Of a stretch of DNA of 64,000 nucleotides, positions 8,271-16,806 are shown one piece after another. Within the stretch, counting starts at the first letter, position 1; each line of letters begins with the position of its first letter. The translations under genes and the position numbers were made by a program. Source of the stretch: Flagellimonas olearia (GTDB lineage: Bacteria > Bacteroidota > Bacteroidia > Flavobacteriales > Flavobacteriaceae); contig NZ_WELG01000001.1 of NCBI RefSeq assembly GCF_009184425.1, positions 1,859,870-1,923,869 of the forward strand, given 5' to 3'. A model generated the notes under the pieces. That model worked only from the letters and a program-made list of their open reading frames with translations. It searched no databases and had not been told where the DNA came from.

Positions 8271-8295
8271 AAGAGGGTTTTCGCCCTCTTTTTTT
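8271..8295 (+). terminator. Rho-independent terminator
   Basis: Stem AAGAGGG / CCCTCTT, loop TTTTCG, then a seven-T run. It follows the 40-residue frame and faces the end of the VanX-like gene. Confidence 0.8.
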
Positions 8296-8349
8296 GTTGA
8301 ATGTATTCTTGTCCAAGATATCCATTTCCCCAGTGTATCTCGGCATTTT

Positions 8350-9045
8350 TTAGGTTATGGTACCATACATGGCATATTCCCTTTCTTTTCCAATGGCCCA
8401 CATGACATTGCCATAATCAAAATGCCAATATTCTTTCAGATCACACACAAAATCTTCTTCTTCAAACAATCCGATCAACAGGGCCCTATTCTTCTTCGCT
8501 TCAGGGCCAATGCCCGGGTGGTAGGGGTAACATTGCTTTGAGAGCTTGATTTCCAGACCAGTATTCGTTCCAAAATCCATGACGCAATCTTGAACGGCAT
8601 CATAGGTCAATGCATCTATTGCACCGCCTGTGGTATGCATTGACTCTCTGGGCGGAGCAATAAAATGGCTGACCATCTCTTCGATCTCTTTCGAAGGCTT
8701 TTCAGGATACATCCTTTGCATCCGTTGAAAGGATATGAATTTGGTTTCCCAAAGTAGCTGTTGATGTTCAAAGGACCTCCATGCGGAGCGAATGATCAGA
8801 ATCTTGTTCTGTGCGCCCAACTTTCGACTTATTCGGGCTATTTTTTCGATCATATCCTCCCGGACCAGATATTGATAATCATCCATGAACGAAGGTTCAA
8901 AAATCAAATCAAGGCCTGTCTCTTTTAAGCTTTTAAGGGCGGTGTGATTTTCCCGGATCGGAATGGTCGGGACCAAGATCTTGTTTCGGGCATCTTTGGC
9001 CTCCACGGCTTCACAATACTTCTTGGCATTTTTGATAGTTGACAT
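8350..9045 (-). CDS. D-alanyl-D-alanine dipeptidase (VanX/DdpX type, peptidase M15D)
   Basis: 231 residues. Zinc-site motifs are intact: S135-M-H137-T-T-G-G-A-I-D144 (the SxHxxGxAxD ligand motif) and E205-Y-W-H208 (catalytic Glu and third ligand). R86/R90 (IRSAWR) are in the position of the substrate-stabilising Arg of VanX. No signal peptide, so it is cytoplasmic like VanX. It would cleave D-Ala-D-Ala or related D-,D-dipeptides. It is the last gene of a minus-strand operon and its start overlaps the racemase gene by 35 bp, indicating translational coupling. No vanA/vanH-type ligase or dehydrogenase is nearby, so a nutritional or wall-recycling role is more likely than glycopeptide resistance. 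Confidence 0.88.
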   Translation of the reverse strand: MSTIKNAKKYCEAVEAKDARNKILVPTIPIRENHTALKSLKETGLDLIFEPSFMDDYQYLVREDMIEKIARISRKLGAQNKILIIRSAWRSFEHQQLLWETKFISFQRMQRMYPEKPSKEIEEMVSHFIAPPRESMHTTGGAIDALTYDAVQDCVMDFGTNTGLEIKLSKQCYPYHPGIGPEAKKNRALLIGLFEEEDFVCDLKEYWHFDYGNVMWAIGKEREYAMYGTIT

Positions 9046-10096
9046 GGTTTTTTATTATATGTATAGAATTCAGCCCTCTCAAGAGGGCATTGTAGTCAAG
9101 GTCGAATGTCACGGTATCCCCTACCGTTAAATTTGCCTTATTGTTATCCACCACAATATGATCGCTACTTGCCCCTAAAATGGCCACCTCTTCTTTTGGC
9201 ACAATTCCGGAAACCAAAACATCCTGTTGGCCAATGCCCAAAATGGCCCTGCTCATTAATCCAATATCTTTAAAACAGGGGATTTCACCGTTCATGTTTT
9301 GATAGGCTTTACCATAAGGCATGGAAGGTTTTTGTTTTGCCTCTATTACCTCGGTCACAAGGGTAAATATATCGGTGAAAAGCCCAGGGATGGGTTCCCT
9401 GCAAAGTGCTTCCCTACCAAGAAAAATAGATTCTCCCAAACGCAAACTATTAATTCTGCCCAGTTTTTTTGACGATTTGAACCAATGATAATTTGCGGAG
9501 TTCCCCCCTGACACAATGTTCAAGCAAATACTGAACTTGTTTTCTAAATGTACTGCTATGGAGGATAGCTCGGTCATCTTATCAAGGTCGGGAGCTATTC
9601 CATTGAAACACGCAAGGTTTGTACCGATCCCAATCAAAACGATGCCTTTCAAGCCGATTACTTCCCGTACCATATTCTCCATTTCCGAAGGCATGATCCC
9701 CTCACGCAGATCTCCAAGTTCCACCATTAGGATCACTTTATGGATACTATGATTTTTCAAGGCATGCTTTGAAAGTTCCTTGAGCACTATGAGTTCCGAA
9801 TTCAGGCTGATATGGACATGGGTGGCCACTTTCTCCACTTGGCTGAGTGCGGGTGACCTTAGTAACATGTACTGTGCCCTTATACCGGCTTTACGCATTC
9901 TCAATATGTTTTCCAATCTGGAGTCCGCAAGGATTTTGATGCCATTGTCCACCAAGATCCTAGCAATGGCCGGATTTCCGCCAATGACCTTGGTAACACC
10001 TATTATTTTGATGCCTTTGGAGCCATATAGTGTTGTCAATTTTTGGACGTTATGTGCAATTTTCGCGGAATCGATATCTATTCTCGGAAGATTCAA
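9011..10096 (-). CDS. PLP-dependent amino-acid racemase, alanine/ornithine racemase (fold III) family
   Basis: 361 residues with the fold-III barrel start PRIDIDSAKIAHNVQKL and the PLP-lysine K36 in GVTKVIGGNP. It resembles the ornithine-racemase/YhfX-like branch rather than Alr, in its short GVTKV motif and in the C-terminal AILGASSDHIVVDNN and VGDTVTFDLDYNALLR. It probably racemises or acts on a free amino acid in the cytosol; substrate unknown. Four-base ATGA overlap with the upstream DUF1611 gene and 35-bp overlap with the downstream dipeptidase make the three a tightly coupled unit. Position beside a D-Ala-D-Ala dipeptidase favours a D-amino acid substrate. Confidence 0.82.
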   Translation of the reverse strand: MNLPRIDIDSAKIAHNVQKLTTLYGSKGIKIIGVTKVIGGNPAIARILVDNGIKILADSRLENILRMRKAGIRAQYMLLRSPALSQVEKVATHVHISLNSELIVLKELSKHALKNHSIHKVILMVELGDLREGIMPSEMENMVREVIGLKGIVLIGIGTNLACFNGIAPDLDKMTELSSIAVHLENKFSICLNIVSGGNSANYHWFKSSKKLGRINSLRLGESIFLGREALCREPIPGLFTDIFTLVTEVIEAKQKPSMPYGKAYQNMNGEIPCFKDIGLMSRAILGIGQQDVLVSGIVPKEEVAILGASSDHIVVDNNKANLTVGDTVTFDLDYNALLRGLNSIHIIKNHVNYQKCQEVL

Positions 10097-11190
10097 ACGG
10101 AAACCGATTCCCTTACAAGCTCTGGAAATGTCCTGAGCAATGCTTTTACCAATTTATCGCACCCATACTTCAAAACATCTGTGACGGGCAGATTAAATTC
10201 GGATTCATATCTCTTAATGAATTGGCTTATTTCGGCATTGTCCATCTTTTCATGATTAATGGTAATAGCTATGATTCTGGCCTTGGAGAATGTCTCAATC
10301 ATTTCAATCTCACCTACTAGCCCCAACATTGGAATTTTCGGATAATCACAATAGCTTTTTCGCTTGGGAGGGTGTTGTAAAATAATGGCATCGGGCATTG
10401 CACCTCGCAATATGGCACTTGAAGAGGTAAATGCGGGATGGCTCAACGCCCCTTGACCTTCTACTACAATGATATCAGGTTCCTCTTTCTCACAGGCATT
10501 CAGAATGGCATGCTCAACTTCTCCCGTGGCAAACCCAGAGGTCAGTACGTCCACTGCCACTCCATATTCGGAACCTTGGAGGAGGCCCGTTTGACCGGTG
10601 GTGACAAAAACGGCATTTAAGCCTTCATTCCGAAGTGCTTCCACTAAAAATAAGGCAGTGGTTCTTTTGCCGACCGCACAATCAGTTCCCATGACCGCTA
10701 CGATTGGAACCTTTATGTATTGGATACGTCCTGTAAAATTGTGGAGGTTTTCACGTGCAGGTGGTTTTCGCACATCTTGGATGGAAACTCCATATTCATG
10801 GGCCACCCGAACAAATTGTGGGTCATCGTTAAAAAATTCGGGAAGACCATTGACAATGTTCATCCCATTTTTGATAGCCGTAAAAATAACCTCTCTCTGT
10901 TCATTGCTCAAAAATGAGGTAAGTGGTGCGATACCATAGATAAAATATTTTGGAATACTGCCCAGCTTTTCCAGGGCACTCCCAATGTTCTTAAAAATTG
11001 GAATTGCCCTTTTCACGCCATCAAGATACTCTCCTGCATCTTGTCCGGCTTTGGTACTGTCCACTACCCCAACAATGGTATACTTTTCCGATTGCCTAAT
11101 GAGTCCATTGGCCACTTTACCGTCTATATTCCCAAATTCGTTTTCACAATAAACCAATGCGCTTTCTTTCATACTATTTGTTGTTGACAT
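10093..11190 (-). CDS. DUF1611 P-loop protein (DgcN-like)
   Basis: 365 residues. The N-terminal Rossmann-like domain (about 10-150) is followed by a P-loop domain with G168-T-D-C-A-V-G-K-R-T177 and, further on, VVEGQGALSHPAF, the two signatures of DUF1611. In marine Gammaproteobacteria a DUF1611 member, DgcN, has been described as a D-glutamate N-acyltransferase working with a racemase (DgcA); here the partner is a PLP-type racemase instead. An N-acylation or ATP-dependent step on a D-amino acid is a reasonable inference but unproved. The start overlaps the upstream 73-residue gene by 22 bp. Confidence 0.8.
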   Translation of the reverse strand: MSTTNSMKESALVYCENEFGNIDGKVANGLIRQSEKYTIVGVVDSTKAGQDAGEYLDGVKRAIPIFKNIGSALEKLGSIPKYFIYGIAPLTSFLSNEQREVIFTAIKNGMNIVNGLPEFFNDDPQFVRVAHEYGVSIQDVRKPPARENLHNFTGRIQYIKVPIVAVMGTDCAVGKRTTALFLVEALRNEGLNAVFVTTGQTGLLQGSEYGVAVDVLTSGFATGEVEHAILNACEKEEPDIIVVEGQGALSHPAFTSSSAILRGAMPDAIILQHPPKRKSYCDYPKIPMLGLVGEIEMIETFSKARIIAITINHEKMDNAEISQFIKRYESEFNLPVTDVLKYGCDKLVKALLRTFPELVRESVSV

Positions 11191-11390
11191 TTAACAATCG
11201 ACAGATTGCCTAAATAGGGTCTAAGCTCGCTGTCGAAATAAACCAGTTCATTTGCGGTAGGGTCGTTGTGGATGGCACAGTAGTAGACCTTGCGGACATA
11301 CAATCGCACAACAAGTGTGACACAGGGCCTTACCTTTGCGTAAACAAGGTCTCCTTTTTTATATCTTTTTTCTATGTAATCCTTTTTCAT
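11169..11390 (-). CDS. small conserved protein, homologous to the C-terminal domain of the cupin fusion at 31.0-31.5 kb
   Basis: 73 residues, strongly basic at the N-terminus. The core YKKGDLVYAKVRPCVTLVVR followed by RKVYYCAI...ELVYFDSELRPY aligns with the C-terminus of the protein at 31012-31536 (YKAGQTVY...NKIYYCYV...EVYFEREL). It is probably a small beta-barrel (SH3-like appearance) with unknown ligand. The gene lies between a cupin and the DUF1611 gene, overlapping the latter, so it belongs to the same transcript. Confidence 0.75.
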   Translation of the reverse strand: MKKDYIEKRYKKGDLVYAKVRPCVTLVVRLYVRKVYYCAIHNDPTANELVYFDSELRPYLGNLSIVKCQQQIV

Positions 11391-11423
11391 TGGATATGCT
11401 TTTGTGTAGATGAAATAAACTGG

Positions 11424-11756
11424 TCATTCATTTTTTATAGTGGTACATAGCATCTTAAACTTATGATTTGCTTCAAAGGAGCAGGATGTGGATGCAGGGA
11501 TAATTATGGAATCCCCTCTCCGCATAAAAGTGGAATTACCGTTTATGACCACCTCGGCCTTTCCTTCAATGATATGGATGAATCGAATAAAAGGGGATTC
11601 ATTATGGGACAACACCTTGCCATAATCAAATGCGAATGCCTGTATGATACAGTTGTTCTGGACACTTATGTTTTTTACCACGATGGCATTGGAGTTGAAC
11701 TCCAGTATATCCGCTAGGTTAAACGTCTTGGATTCCTCAAATTCACCCCTGTCCAT
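11424..11756 (-). CDS. single-domain cupin protein
   Basis: About 110 residues from MDRGEFEESKTFNLADILEF. An in-frame ATG at 11813 is possible but would overlap the Lys-rich gene upstream, so I prefer 11756. The cupin core is plain (FIRFIHIIEGKAEVVINGNSTFMRRGDSIIIPASTSCSFEA, then FKMLCTTI). Metal-ligand histidines of the usual cupin motifs are absent, so a catalytic metal is unlikely and a sensor or binding role more likely. It is followed by the 73-residue gene; the two are fused in the protein at 31012-31536. Confidence 0.8.
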   Translation of the reverse strand: MDRGEFEESKTFNLADILEFNSNAIVVKNISVQNNCIIQAFAFDYGKVLSHNESPFIRFIHIIEGKAEVVINGNSTFMRRGDSIIIPASTSCSFEANHKFKMLCTTIKNE

Positions 11757-11790
11757 AATCAATGGTATTAAGATCAATGTCCCTTTTTCT

Positions 11791-11922
11791 CTATTCCGAC
11801 CAATCTTTGGCATTCCGTTTGGCCCTTTTTGCCGCCTTTTTTTCTTTAGGGGTTTTTTCTTTAGGGGTTTTTGAAGGTGGGGTTTTTCCCGATTTTTTCT
11901 TTCCCTCTCTTTCTTTTGACAT
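11791..11922 (-). CDS. small Lys-rich basic protein (43 residues)
   Basis: From ATG at 11922: MSKEREGKKKSGKTPPSK, then repeated TPKEK units (TPKEKTPKEKKAAKRAKRNA) and a short KDWSE end. It is similar in style to the basic protein at 19105-19236 (MSKGNKTPAKSNKPKL). Such short, disordered, Lys/Pro-rich proteins are frequent in Flavobacteriia; function unknown. It would be the first gene of the cupin/DUF1611/racemase/VanX operon. Confidence 0.5.
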   Translation of the reverse strand: MSKEREGKKKSGKTPPSKTPKEKTPKEKKAAKRAKRNAKDWSE

Positions 11923-12576
11923 AGCGTATTTATTTAAGTTATGATTGCTTCATGGCAATGTGCTTGCCAGTACGAGCATTGTTATGAACAGAATAAAATA
12001 GATGACACATTTTCGCATCAGGGTATTGATTTAACATTATTGGGGCCCGTTCTGTGTTTGTGGTTTCAAAGCCATGTTCATAGAGGCCTTGGGCCTTTTT
12101 GGAGTTTGGCACTTTAGGTTTAAAAAGGGCAGTGTTTTTTAGTTCCTGCCCTTTTTTGAGCCCCTGAGAAAAAAATCAGAAGCATTTACTCACTTACTAA
12201 ATCAGTAGAATTTTTGAAACAGAAGGCTGTACAAATTATATAGGCCCCTTTAATCTTTTCTGGTCTTAAATGAACCAATGTGAATTTTTGTCTGTTTTTA
12301 ATTCTTCAGTTATTCGGCCGCTTCTTCCATTATAAAACATGGGTCTACAGAAGCTCCTGAATTTTTCAAGGACAAGGTGGATAAAGTTTTTTCTTTTCAT
12401 AGTATATCATATTAGCTGTCCGCTTTTTAGTCAAAACCGAACAACACAAAGATGGCACATAGAATTTGAGAGGCTTCAACATAAATCTTTATTAATCTTA
12501 CATATATCATAGGTCTATCGCATACTGATCTTAAATTCTTCATCAAAACGACCCTAGTTCCCAATGAGACACTATA
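11923..12576. other. intergenic, no gene seen
   Basis: About 650 bp without a convincing coding frame. It should contain the promoter of the minus-strand operon that begins at 11922. No clear repeats or RNA genes noticed. Confidence 0.4.
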
Positions 12577-12780
12577 TCATCTGATTATATTCCTTCCCGG
12601 TAATCTTTGCTTCTCAAAAACCCTGAGCTGTACCTTGAGAAATTTATAATATTCCTCAAATTCGATTTTGGACATCCCTTTGTTTTCATAGTCCAAAAAG
12701 AGTGGTGTTTCCGATAAATTGTCGTATATTACAGGGAACTCCATTTGAAAGGAAAGCGTCAAATCAAAAATCCCTTTCAT
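12577..12780 (-). CDS. possible small protein of unknown function
   Basis: From MKGIFDLTLSFQMEFPVIYD to the C-terminus LRVFEKQRLPGRNIIR, 67 residues; a start at 12810 would add ten basic residues. Composition is protein-like (balanced charge, helical EFEEYYKFLKVQLRVFEKQ segment) but no family is recognised. It is divergent from the AraC gene, which may argue for a functional link or only for chance. Confidence 0.35.
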   Translation of the reverse strand: MKGIFDLTLSFQMEFPVIYDNLSETPLFLDYENKGMSKIEFEEYYKFLKVQLRVFEKQRLPGRNIIR

Positions 12781-12948
12781 CAGTTGATTTCCTTTTCTTT
12801 TATTTTGCATAGCCTTACTTTTCTTGCTCGATGGAAGGTAAGTTTAAATCCGCTTCTGTTATTTATATGATTTCCAGCAAAAGTTATATAAATCACATAG
12901 TTACAATCCCATCTCTTGGCTTTTCCTTGAACAACAAACACAAAAAAA

Positions 12949-13509
12949 ATGTTGCTATTCATAAAATACATGGTGAGCCTGCGCTGCAAAATGGTGGTAA
13001 AGGAGGAGCTCAAAAAGCTTGGCCTTCATTATGTCAATGTGGATCTTGGAACCATAGAGATCTTGGAGGACATCACTGATCTTCAAAGGGAGCAGCTACG
13101 TGAAAGCCTCATGAAATACGGTCTTGAACTTCTTGATGACCATAGGAAGATCATCATTGAAAAAATCAAGTCGGTGATCATCGAAATGATCCATTATTCG
13201 GATGAACTACCCAAAGTGAACTATTCTGACTACATCAGCGAAAAATTGGGATATGATTATACCTATTTGGCAAACACGTTTTCAGAAGTAAAGGGAATCA
13301 CCATTCAGCAATTCATAATCATGAACAAAATAGAAAGGATAAAGGAACTTTTGCTCTACGATGAGTTGAACCTGACCGAGATATCCTATTTACTGCATTA
13401 CAGCAGTGTCTCACATTTATCGAACCAGTTTAAAAAAATTACGGGACTGACCCCTTCCTATTATAAAAAACTGAAAAAGAAGCGCTTTAAAAACCTGGAA
13501 GATCTGTGA
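12949..13509 (+). CDS. AraC-family transcriptional regulator with N-terminal HMA-like domain
   Basis: 186 residues. Residues 1-70 (IKYMVSLRCKMVVKEELKKLGLHYVNVDLGTIEILEDI) match the ferredoxin-like N-terminal region typical of a flavobacterial AraC subgroup; the second Cys of the metal-binding CxxC seen in relatives is replaced here (SLRC). Residues about 85-175 are the AraC DNA-binding domain with two HTHs (YISEKLGYDYTYLANTFSEVKGITIQQFII and LTEISYLLHYSSVSHLSNQFKKITGLTPSYYKK). It lies directly upstream of the cupin/SPFH/PIG-L/GT genes and may regulate them. Confidence 0.88.
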   Translation: MLLFIKYMVSLRCKMVVKEELKKLGLHYVNVDLGTIEILEDITDLQREQLRESLMKYGLELLDDHRKIIIEKIKSVIIEMIHYSDELPKVNYSDYISEKLGYDYTYLANTFSEVKGITIQQFIIMNKIERIKELLLYDELNLTEISYLLHYSSVSHLSNQFKKITGLTPSYYKKLKKKRFKNLEDL

Positions 13510-13715
13510 TTGTCTTGGAAAAGGAAGATTGCCCAGGCTAAATTCCCGGGATGCAACAAATGTCATTCCGACACCTATTAACTATACCATAAATGTGGGA
13601 AAACTGCAACTATTCCTCTTCCACATGTAATACATTATCCTTAAAAATCCCGCACCTTTATCCGGACGACGGGGAATGCCTAAAACCCCTATTACCTCCC
13701 CGTAAAATTTTAGCT

Positions 13716-14057
13716 ATGGAAAATAATATAGAGGTAGAAAAATCAAAAGTCTTTATCATTGTCGAGATCATTGAATACATTCCCAATGCTGTGGTCATCA
13801 AGACCATCATAAAAAAAACCACTGGGAATGTCACTGCGGTCTCTTTTGATTCAGGTGAAAACCTACCGGAAAAAACATTGCCATTCGATACGTTCATCCA
13901 AATCATAGAGGGCAGGGCCGAAATCTTGATCGACGGCAATTCGCAAACCTTGGAGACGGGACAGGCCATTATCATTCCTGCCCATTCAAAAAATGTCATA
14001 AAGGCCAATGAACGGTTCAAAATGATCTCCACTATCATTAAAAGTGGTTATGAGTAG
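13716..14057 (+). CDS. single-domain cupin protein
   Basis: 113 residues from MENNIEVEKSKVFIIVEIIE; the longer frame from 13593 has an uncharacteristic Cys/Ser-rich leader. Cupin core: PFDTFIQIIEGRAEILIDGNSQTLETGQAIIIPAHSKNVIKANERFKMISTII. The family usually has PA(N)xPHAL at the second motif; here SKNVIKA lacks the His, so a classical metal site is not complete. Paralogue of the cupins at 11.4 and 31.0 kb. First gene of a plus-strand run that continues with the SPFH protein 48 bp later. Confidence 0.82.
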   Translation: MENNIEVEKSKVFIIVEIIEYIPNAVVIKTIIKKTTGNVTAVSFDSGENLPEKTLPFDTFIQIIEGRAEILIDGNSQTLETGQAIIIPAHSKNVIKANERFKMISTIIKSGYE

Positions 14058-14105
14058 CCCCATCTTAAATAAAGTCATCAATGAACAACATTAAAATAGT
14101 CTGAT

Positions 14106-14978
14106 ATGTATATGTATCCCTTGATTGGCCTTCCCATATTGATCTTTTTATTGATAGGGATTAAAATTGTCCGCCCCACGCAGAGAGGCCTAATAGAAAG
14201 ATTGGGGAAGTACTCAGGTTTTGCCGGTCCCGGGTTCCATTGGATCATCCCGATCGTTGACCGTATGTTCATTGTCAACGTTACGGAGCAAATGGTGGAT
14301 GCGGAGCCCCAAGAGATCATCACCAATGACAACCTGAATGCCAGCGTGGATGCCCAGGTATATTTTAGGGTAAAGGATAACGAGGAAAGTGTTAAGGGAT
14401 CTATCTACAATGTAAACGATTATAGGTATCAAATCGTAAACCTTGCCCGTACAACCCTTAGGAACATTATCGGAACCTTGACCTTAAAATCCGCCAATAG
14501 TGAGCGGGGAAAGATCAATGCGGACCTATATAAAACACTCCACACGGAAACCATGGGTTGGGGCATTGAGATCGTGAGAACGGAGTTAAAAGAAATCGAT
14601 CCTCCAAAGGATGTACAGGAAACCATGAACAAAGTGGTAAAGGCGGAGAATGAAAAAATTGCGGCCGTAGATTCTGCCACAGCTGCGGAAACTGTGGCTG
14701 ACGGTATAAAAAGGGCCAAAATAAAAGAGGCCGAAGGATATAAACGGGCCAAGATACTCCATGCCGAAGGCGAGGCCGAAGCGATAAAGCTCGTAAACGA
14801 GGCTGCCGATAAGTTTTTTATCGGCAACGCACAGATCCTTAGAAAGCTGCAAGCTGTGGAAACTTCCTTACAGACGAACACCAAAATAGTGGTGCCCACT
14901 GGCACTGAACTGGTAAACATAATCGGGGAAATGGCCGGCACAGTTCTTCCTATGACCAAAAAATCCAAAATGGAATAA
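14106..14978 (+). CDS. SPFH/Band 7 (stomatin-like) membrane protein
   Basis: 290 residues. One N-terminal membrane segment (about residues 4-19, LIGLPILIFLLIGIKIV), then the SPFH domain (RPTQRGLIERLGKYSGFAGPGFHWIIPIVDRMFIVNVTEQMVD...), then a helical, Ala/Glu/Lys-rich region (NEKIAAVDSATAAETVADGIKRAKIKEAEGYKRAKILHAEGEAEAIKL) expected to oligomerise. Members of this stomatin/QmcA group scaffold membrane microdomains and often associate with proteases. No NfeD or HflKC partner is adjacent; the neighbours are a cupin and a deacetylase. Confidence 0.9.
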   Translation: MYMYPLIGLPILIFLLIGIKIVRPTQRGLIERLGKYSGFAGPGFHWIIPIVDRMFIVNVTEQMVDAEPQEIITNDNLNASVDAQVYFRVKDNEESVKGSIYNVNDYRYQIVNLARTTLRNIIGTLTLKSANSERGKINADLYKTLHTETMGWGIEIVRTELKEIDPPKDVQETMNKVVKAENEKIAAVDSATAAETVADGIKRAKIKEAEGYKRAKILHAEGEAEAIKLVNEAADKFFIGNAQILRKLQAVETSLQTNTKIVVPTGTELVNIIGEMAGTVLPMTKKSKME

Positions 14979-15008
14979 AGCAAAAGTGCAATATAAACCT
15001 TCAAAACC

Positions 15009-15638
15009 ATGGAGAAAAAGAACGTTTTGGTAATTGTTGCGCACCCAGATGATGAAACCTTGTGGTGTGGGGGCACCGTGCTTATGCATCCAGAGCATAC
15101 ATGGTTCATTGCCTGCCTTTGCCGAAAAAATGACAGTGATCGCGCCCCAAAATTTAAAAAAGCGTTGGCGGCTTACAACGCCAAGGGTCGTATGGGCAAT
15201 CTAAACGATGGCGTGGAGCAAAAACCATTGAACAAAAATGTGGTAAAGAAAGCTATCTTGAATCTACTGCCCGAACAGAAATTTGACCTTGTCCTAACGC
15301 ACAGTCCTACAGGTGAATATACACGACATTTACGTCATGAAGAAATAGGCAGGGCGGTAATCGAGCTGTGGAACGAACAAAAAATTTCCACGAATCAGCT
15401 ATGGACCTTTGCCTTTGAAGACGGATACAAAAAATACTATCCCCAGGCAATAAAGGGGGCAAGTATCCATCATATGCTTTCAAAAAACATTTGGCAGGAA
15501 AAATATCGGATAATCACTGAAATATATGGGTTTGACAAGACAGGGTTTGAAGCAAAGACAACACCCAAGGAAGAGGCCTTCTGGAAGTTCGAAAACCGGA
15601 TAGATGCCCAAAAATGGCTGGAGCACGAAGGAATTTAA
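15009..15638 (+). CDS. PIG-L family N-deacetylase
   Basis: 209 residues with the zinc/catalytic motif A11-H-P-D-D-E16 and a later HxxH-like RHLRHEEIGRAV typical of GlcNAc-type deacetylases (PIG-L, BshB, MshB, LmbE). No signal peptide, so it is cytoplasmic. It probably deacetylates an N-acetylated sugar conjugate. It is followed 25 bp later by a GT4 glycosyltransferase and then a glycosidase, making a role in tailoring a glycoconjugate likely. A bacillithiol role (BshB) is possible by family but the gene pairing does not prove it. Confidence 0.85.
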   Translation: MEKKNVLVIVAHPDDETLWCGGTVLMHPEHTWFIACLCRKNDSDRAPKFKKALAAYNAKGRMGNLNDGVEQKPLNKNVVKKAILNLLPEQKFDLVLTHSPTGEYTRHLRHEEIGRAVIELWNEQKISTNQLWTFAFEDGYKKYYPQAIKGASIHHMLSKNIWQEKYRIITEIYGFDKTGFEAKTTPKEEAFWKFENRIDAQKWLEHEGI

Positions 15639-15663
15639 CAGCAACCCCCTAAAGATTTAGGAA

Positions 15664-16806
15664 ATGAAAGTCCTGGTCCTTTACGATTATCCACCTTCCC
15701 CCGGCGGTCTTGCAACGCAGGGCGACCTGCTTTATCGTGGGCTTTTGGAACTTGGCGTGGACACATATGCGGTCCACTTTGAATCGGCACAGGAAAAAGA
15801 GTGGTATTATAGATGGTTTGAACCCGATGTGGTAGTGGGCATTGGTTATTGGGGCCATACCCCTCACTTGGTACTGCACCCCCAGCGCTATGGCATCGAG
15901 CCCATACCTTGGTTGGTTGCCGATGGCTATATTGCCAACTACCAAGAGGTCCTGAACGATCTGCCCCTGATTCTGGTGACTTCAAACTGGGTCAAGGAAA
16001 TGTATGTAAGGGATGGCATCAAGGCATCAACTATCGAGGTGCTGCCTGTAGGTTGTGATACCATGTCTTTTGTCCCCTTTGACAAAAACGATCCTAAAAT
16101 TGTGGCGGTACGTGAATCATTGGGCATTCCCCCCGACCAGTTAATGATCTTGACCGTTGGCGGTGATGCCGCTTCAAAAGGTGCCCAGGAGGTCATGCAG
16201 GCCTTGGCGATCATTGACGCCAAGGCCCCTGACTGGAAATACGTCTGCAAAGTATGGCCACAACCGAGGACCAAGGCCCAGAACCTCCTAGATCTGGAAA
16301 TGGCCACCCATTTAGGCATTGAAAAGAATGTCACCTACGCGACCAATACCGTTTCCAGAAATTTCATGCCGTATCTTATTGGCGCATGTGATATTTATGC
16401 GGCCCCCTCACGTCTTGAAGGGTTCGGTATGCCCCAGGTGGAGGCGGGAGCTTGCGGAAAACCTGTCATAGGGATCAAGGCCATGGGAATGTTGGACACA
16501 CTTTTACATGAAAAAACGGCCTTTCTCGCCGAGGTGGCACAAAAAATCGTCGTTAAGGAAGTGCTTTTGGGAAAAGAATCTGGTTTTGAAAACAAACACA
16601 AAATCGTGTTCGATATTCCCAGAACGGTCGATTACCGGGCCAATGTGCAGGAAATTGCCAAGTATATGCTCCTGCTCATGGGCAATGAACAACTACGGAT
16701 AGCCATGGGCCGTGCCGCAAGGGAACATGTGGTGGAACATTTTGATTACAGGGTCGTGGCCAAAAAATTCATCCAAATTATACAGGATAAACTAGGTATA
16801 GATTAA
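15664..16806 (+). CDS. GT4-family glycosyltransferase
   Basis: 380 residues with two Rossmann domains. N-terminal MKVLVLYDYPPSPGGLATQG; C-terminal nucleotide-sugar site with the E-x7-E motif E252-GFGMPQV-E260 followed by AGACGKPVIG. It is a retaining, cytosolic enzyme. The stop codon (16804-16806) is directly followed by the start of the GH100-like gene with no gap, so the two are translated as a unit. Donor and acceptor cannot be read from sequence. Confidence 0.9.
   Translation: MKVLVLYDYPPSPGGLATQGDLLYRGLLELGVDTYAVHFESAQEKEWYYRWFEPDVVVGIGYWGHTPHLVLHPQRYGIEPIPWLVADGYIANYQEVLNDLPLILVTSNWVKEMYVRDGIKASTIEVLPVGCDTMSFVPFDKNDPKIVAVRESLGIPPDQLMILTVGGDAASKGAQEVMQALAIIDAKAPDWKYVCKVWPQPRTKAQNLLDLEMATHLGIEKNVTYATNTVSRNFMPYLIGACDIYAAPSRLEGFGMPQVEAGACGKPVIGIKAMGMLDTLLHEKTAFLAEVAQKIVVKEVLLGKESGFENKHKIVFDIPRTVDYRANVQEIAKYMLLLMGNEQLRIAMGRAAREHVVEHFDYRVVAKKFIQIIQDKLGID

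Noticed and set aside
8350-10096. vancomycin-resistance cluster
   Set aside because: Only a VanX-like dipeptidase is present; no VanH, VanA/B ligase or VanRS nearby, so resistance is not supported.
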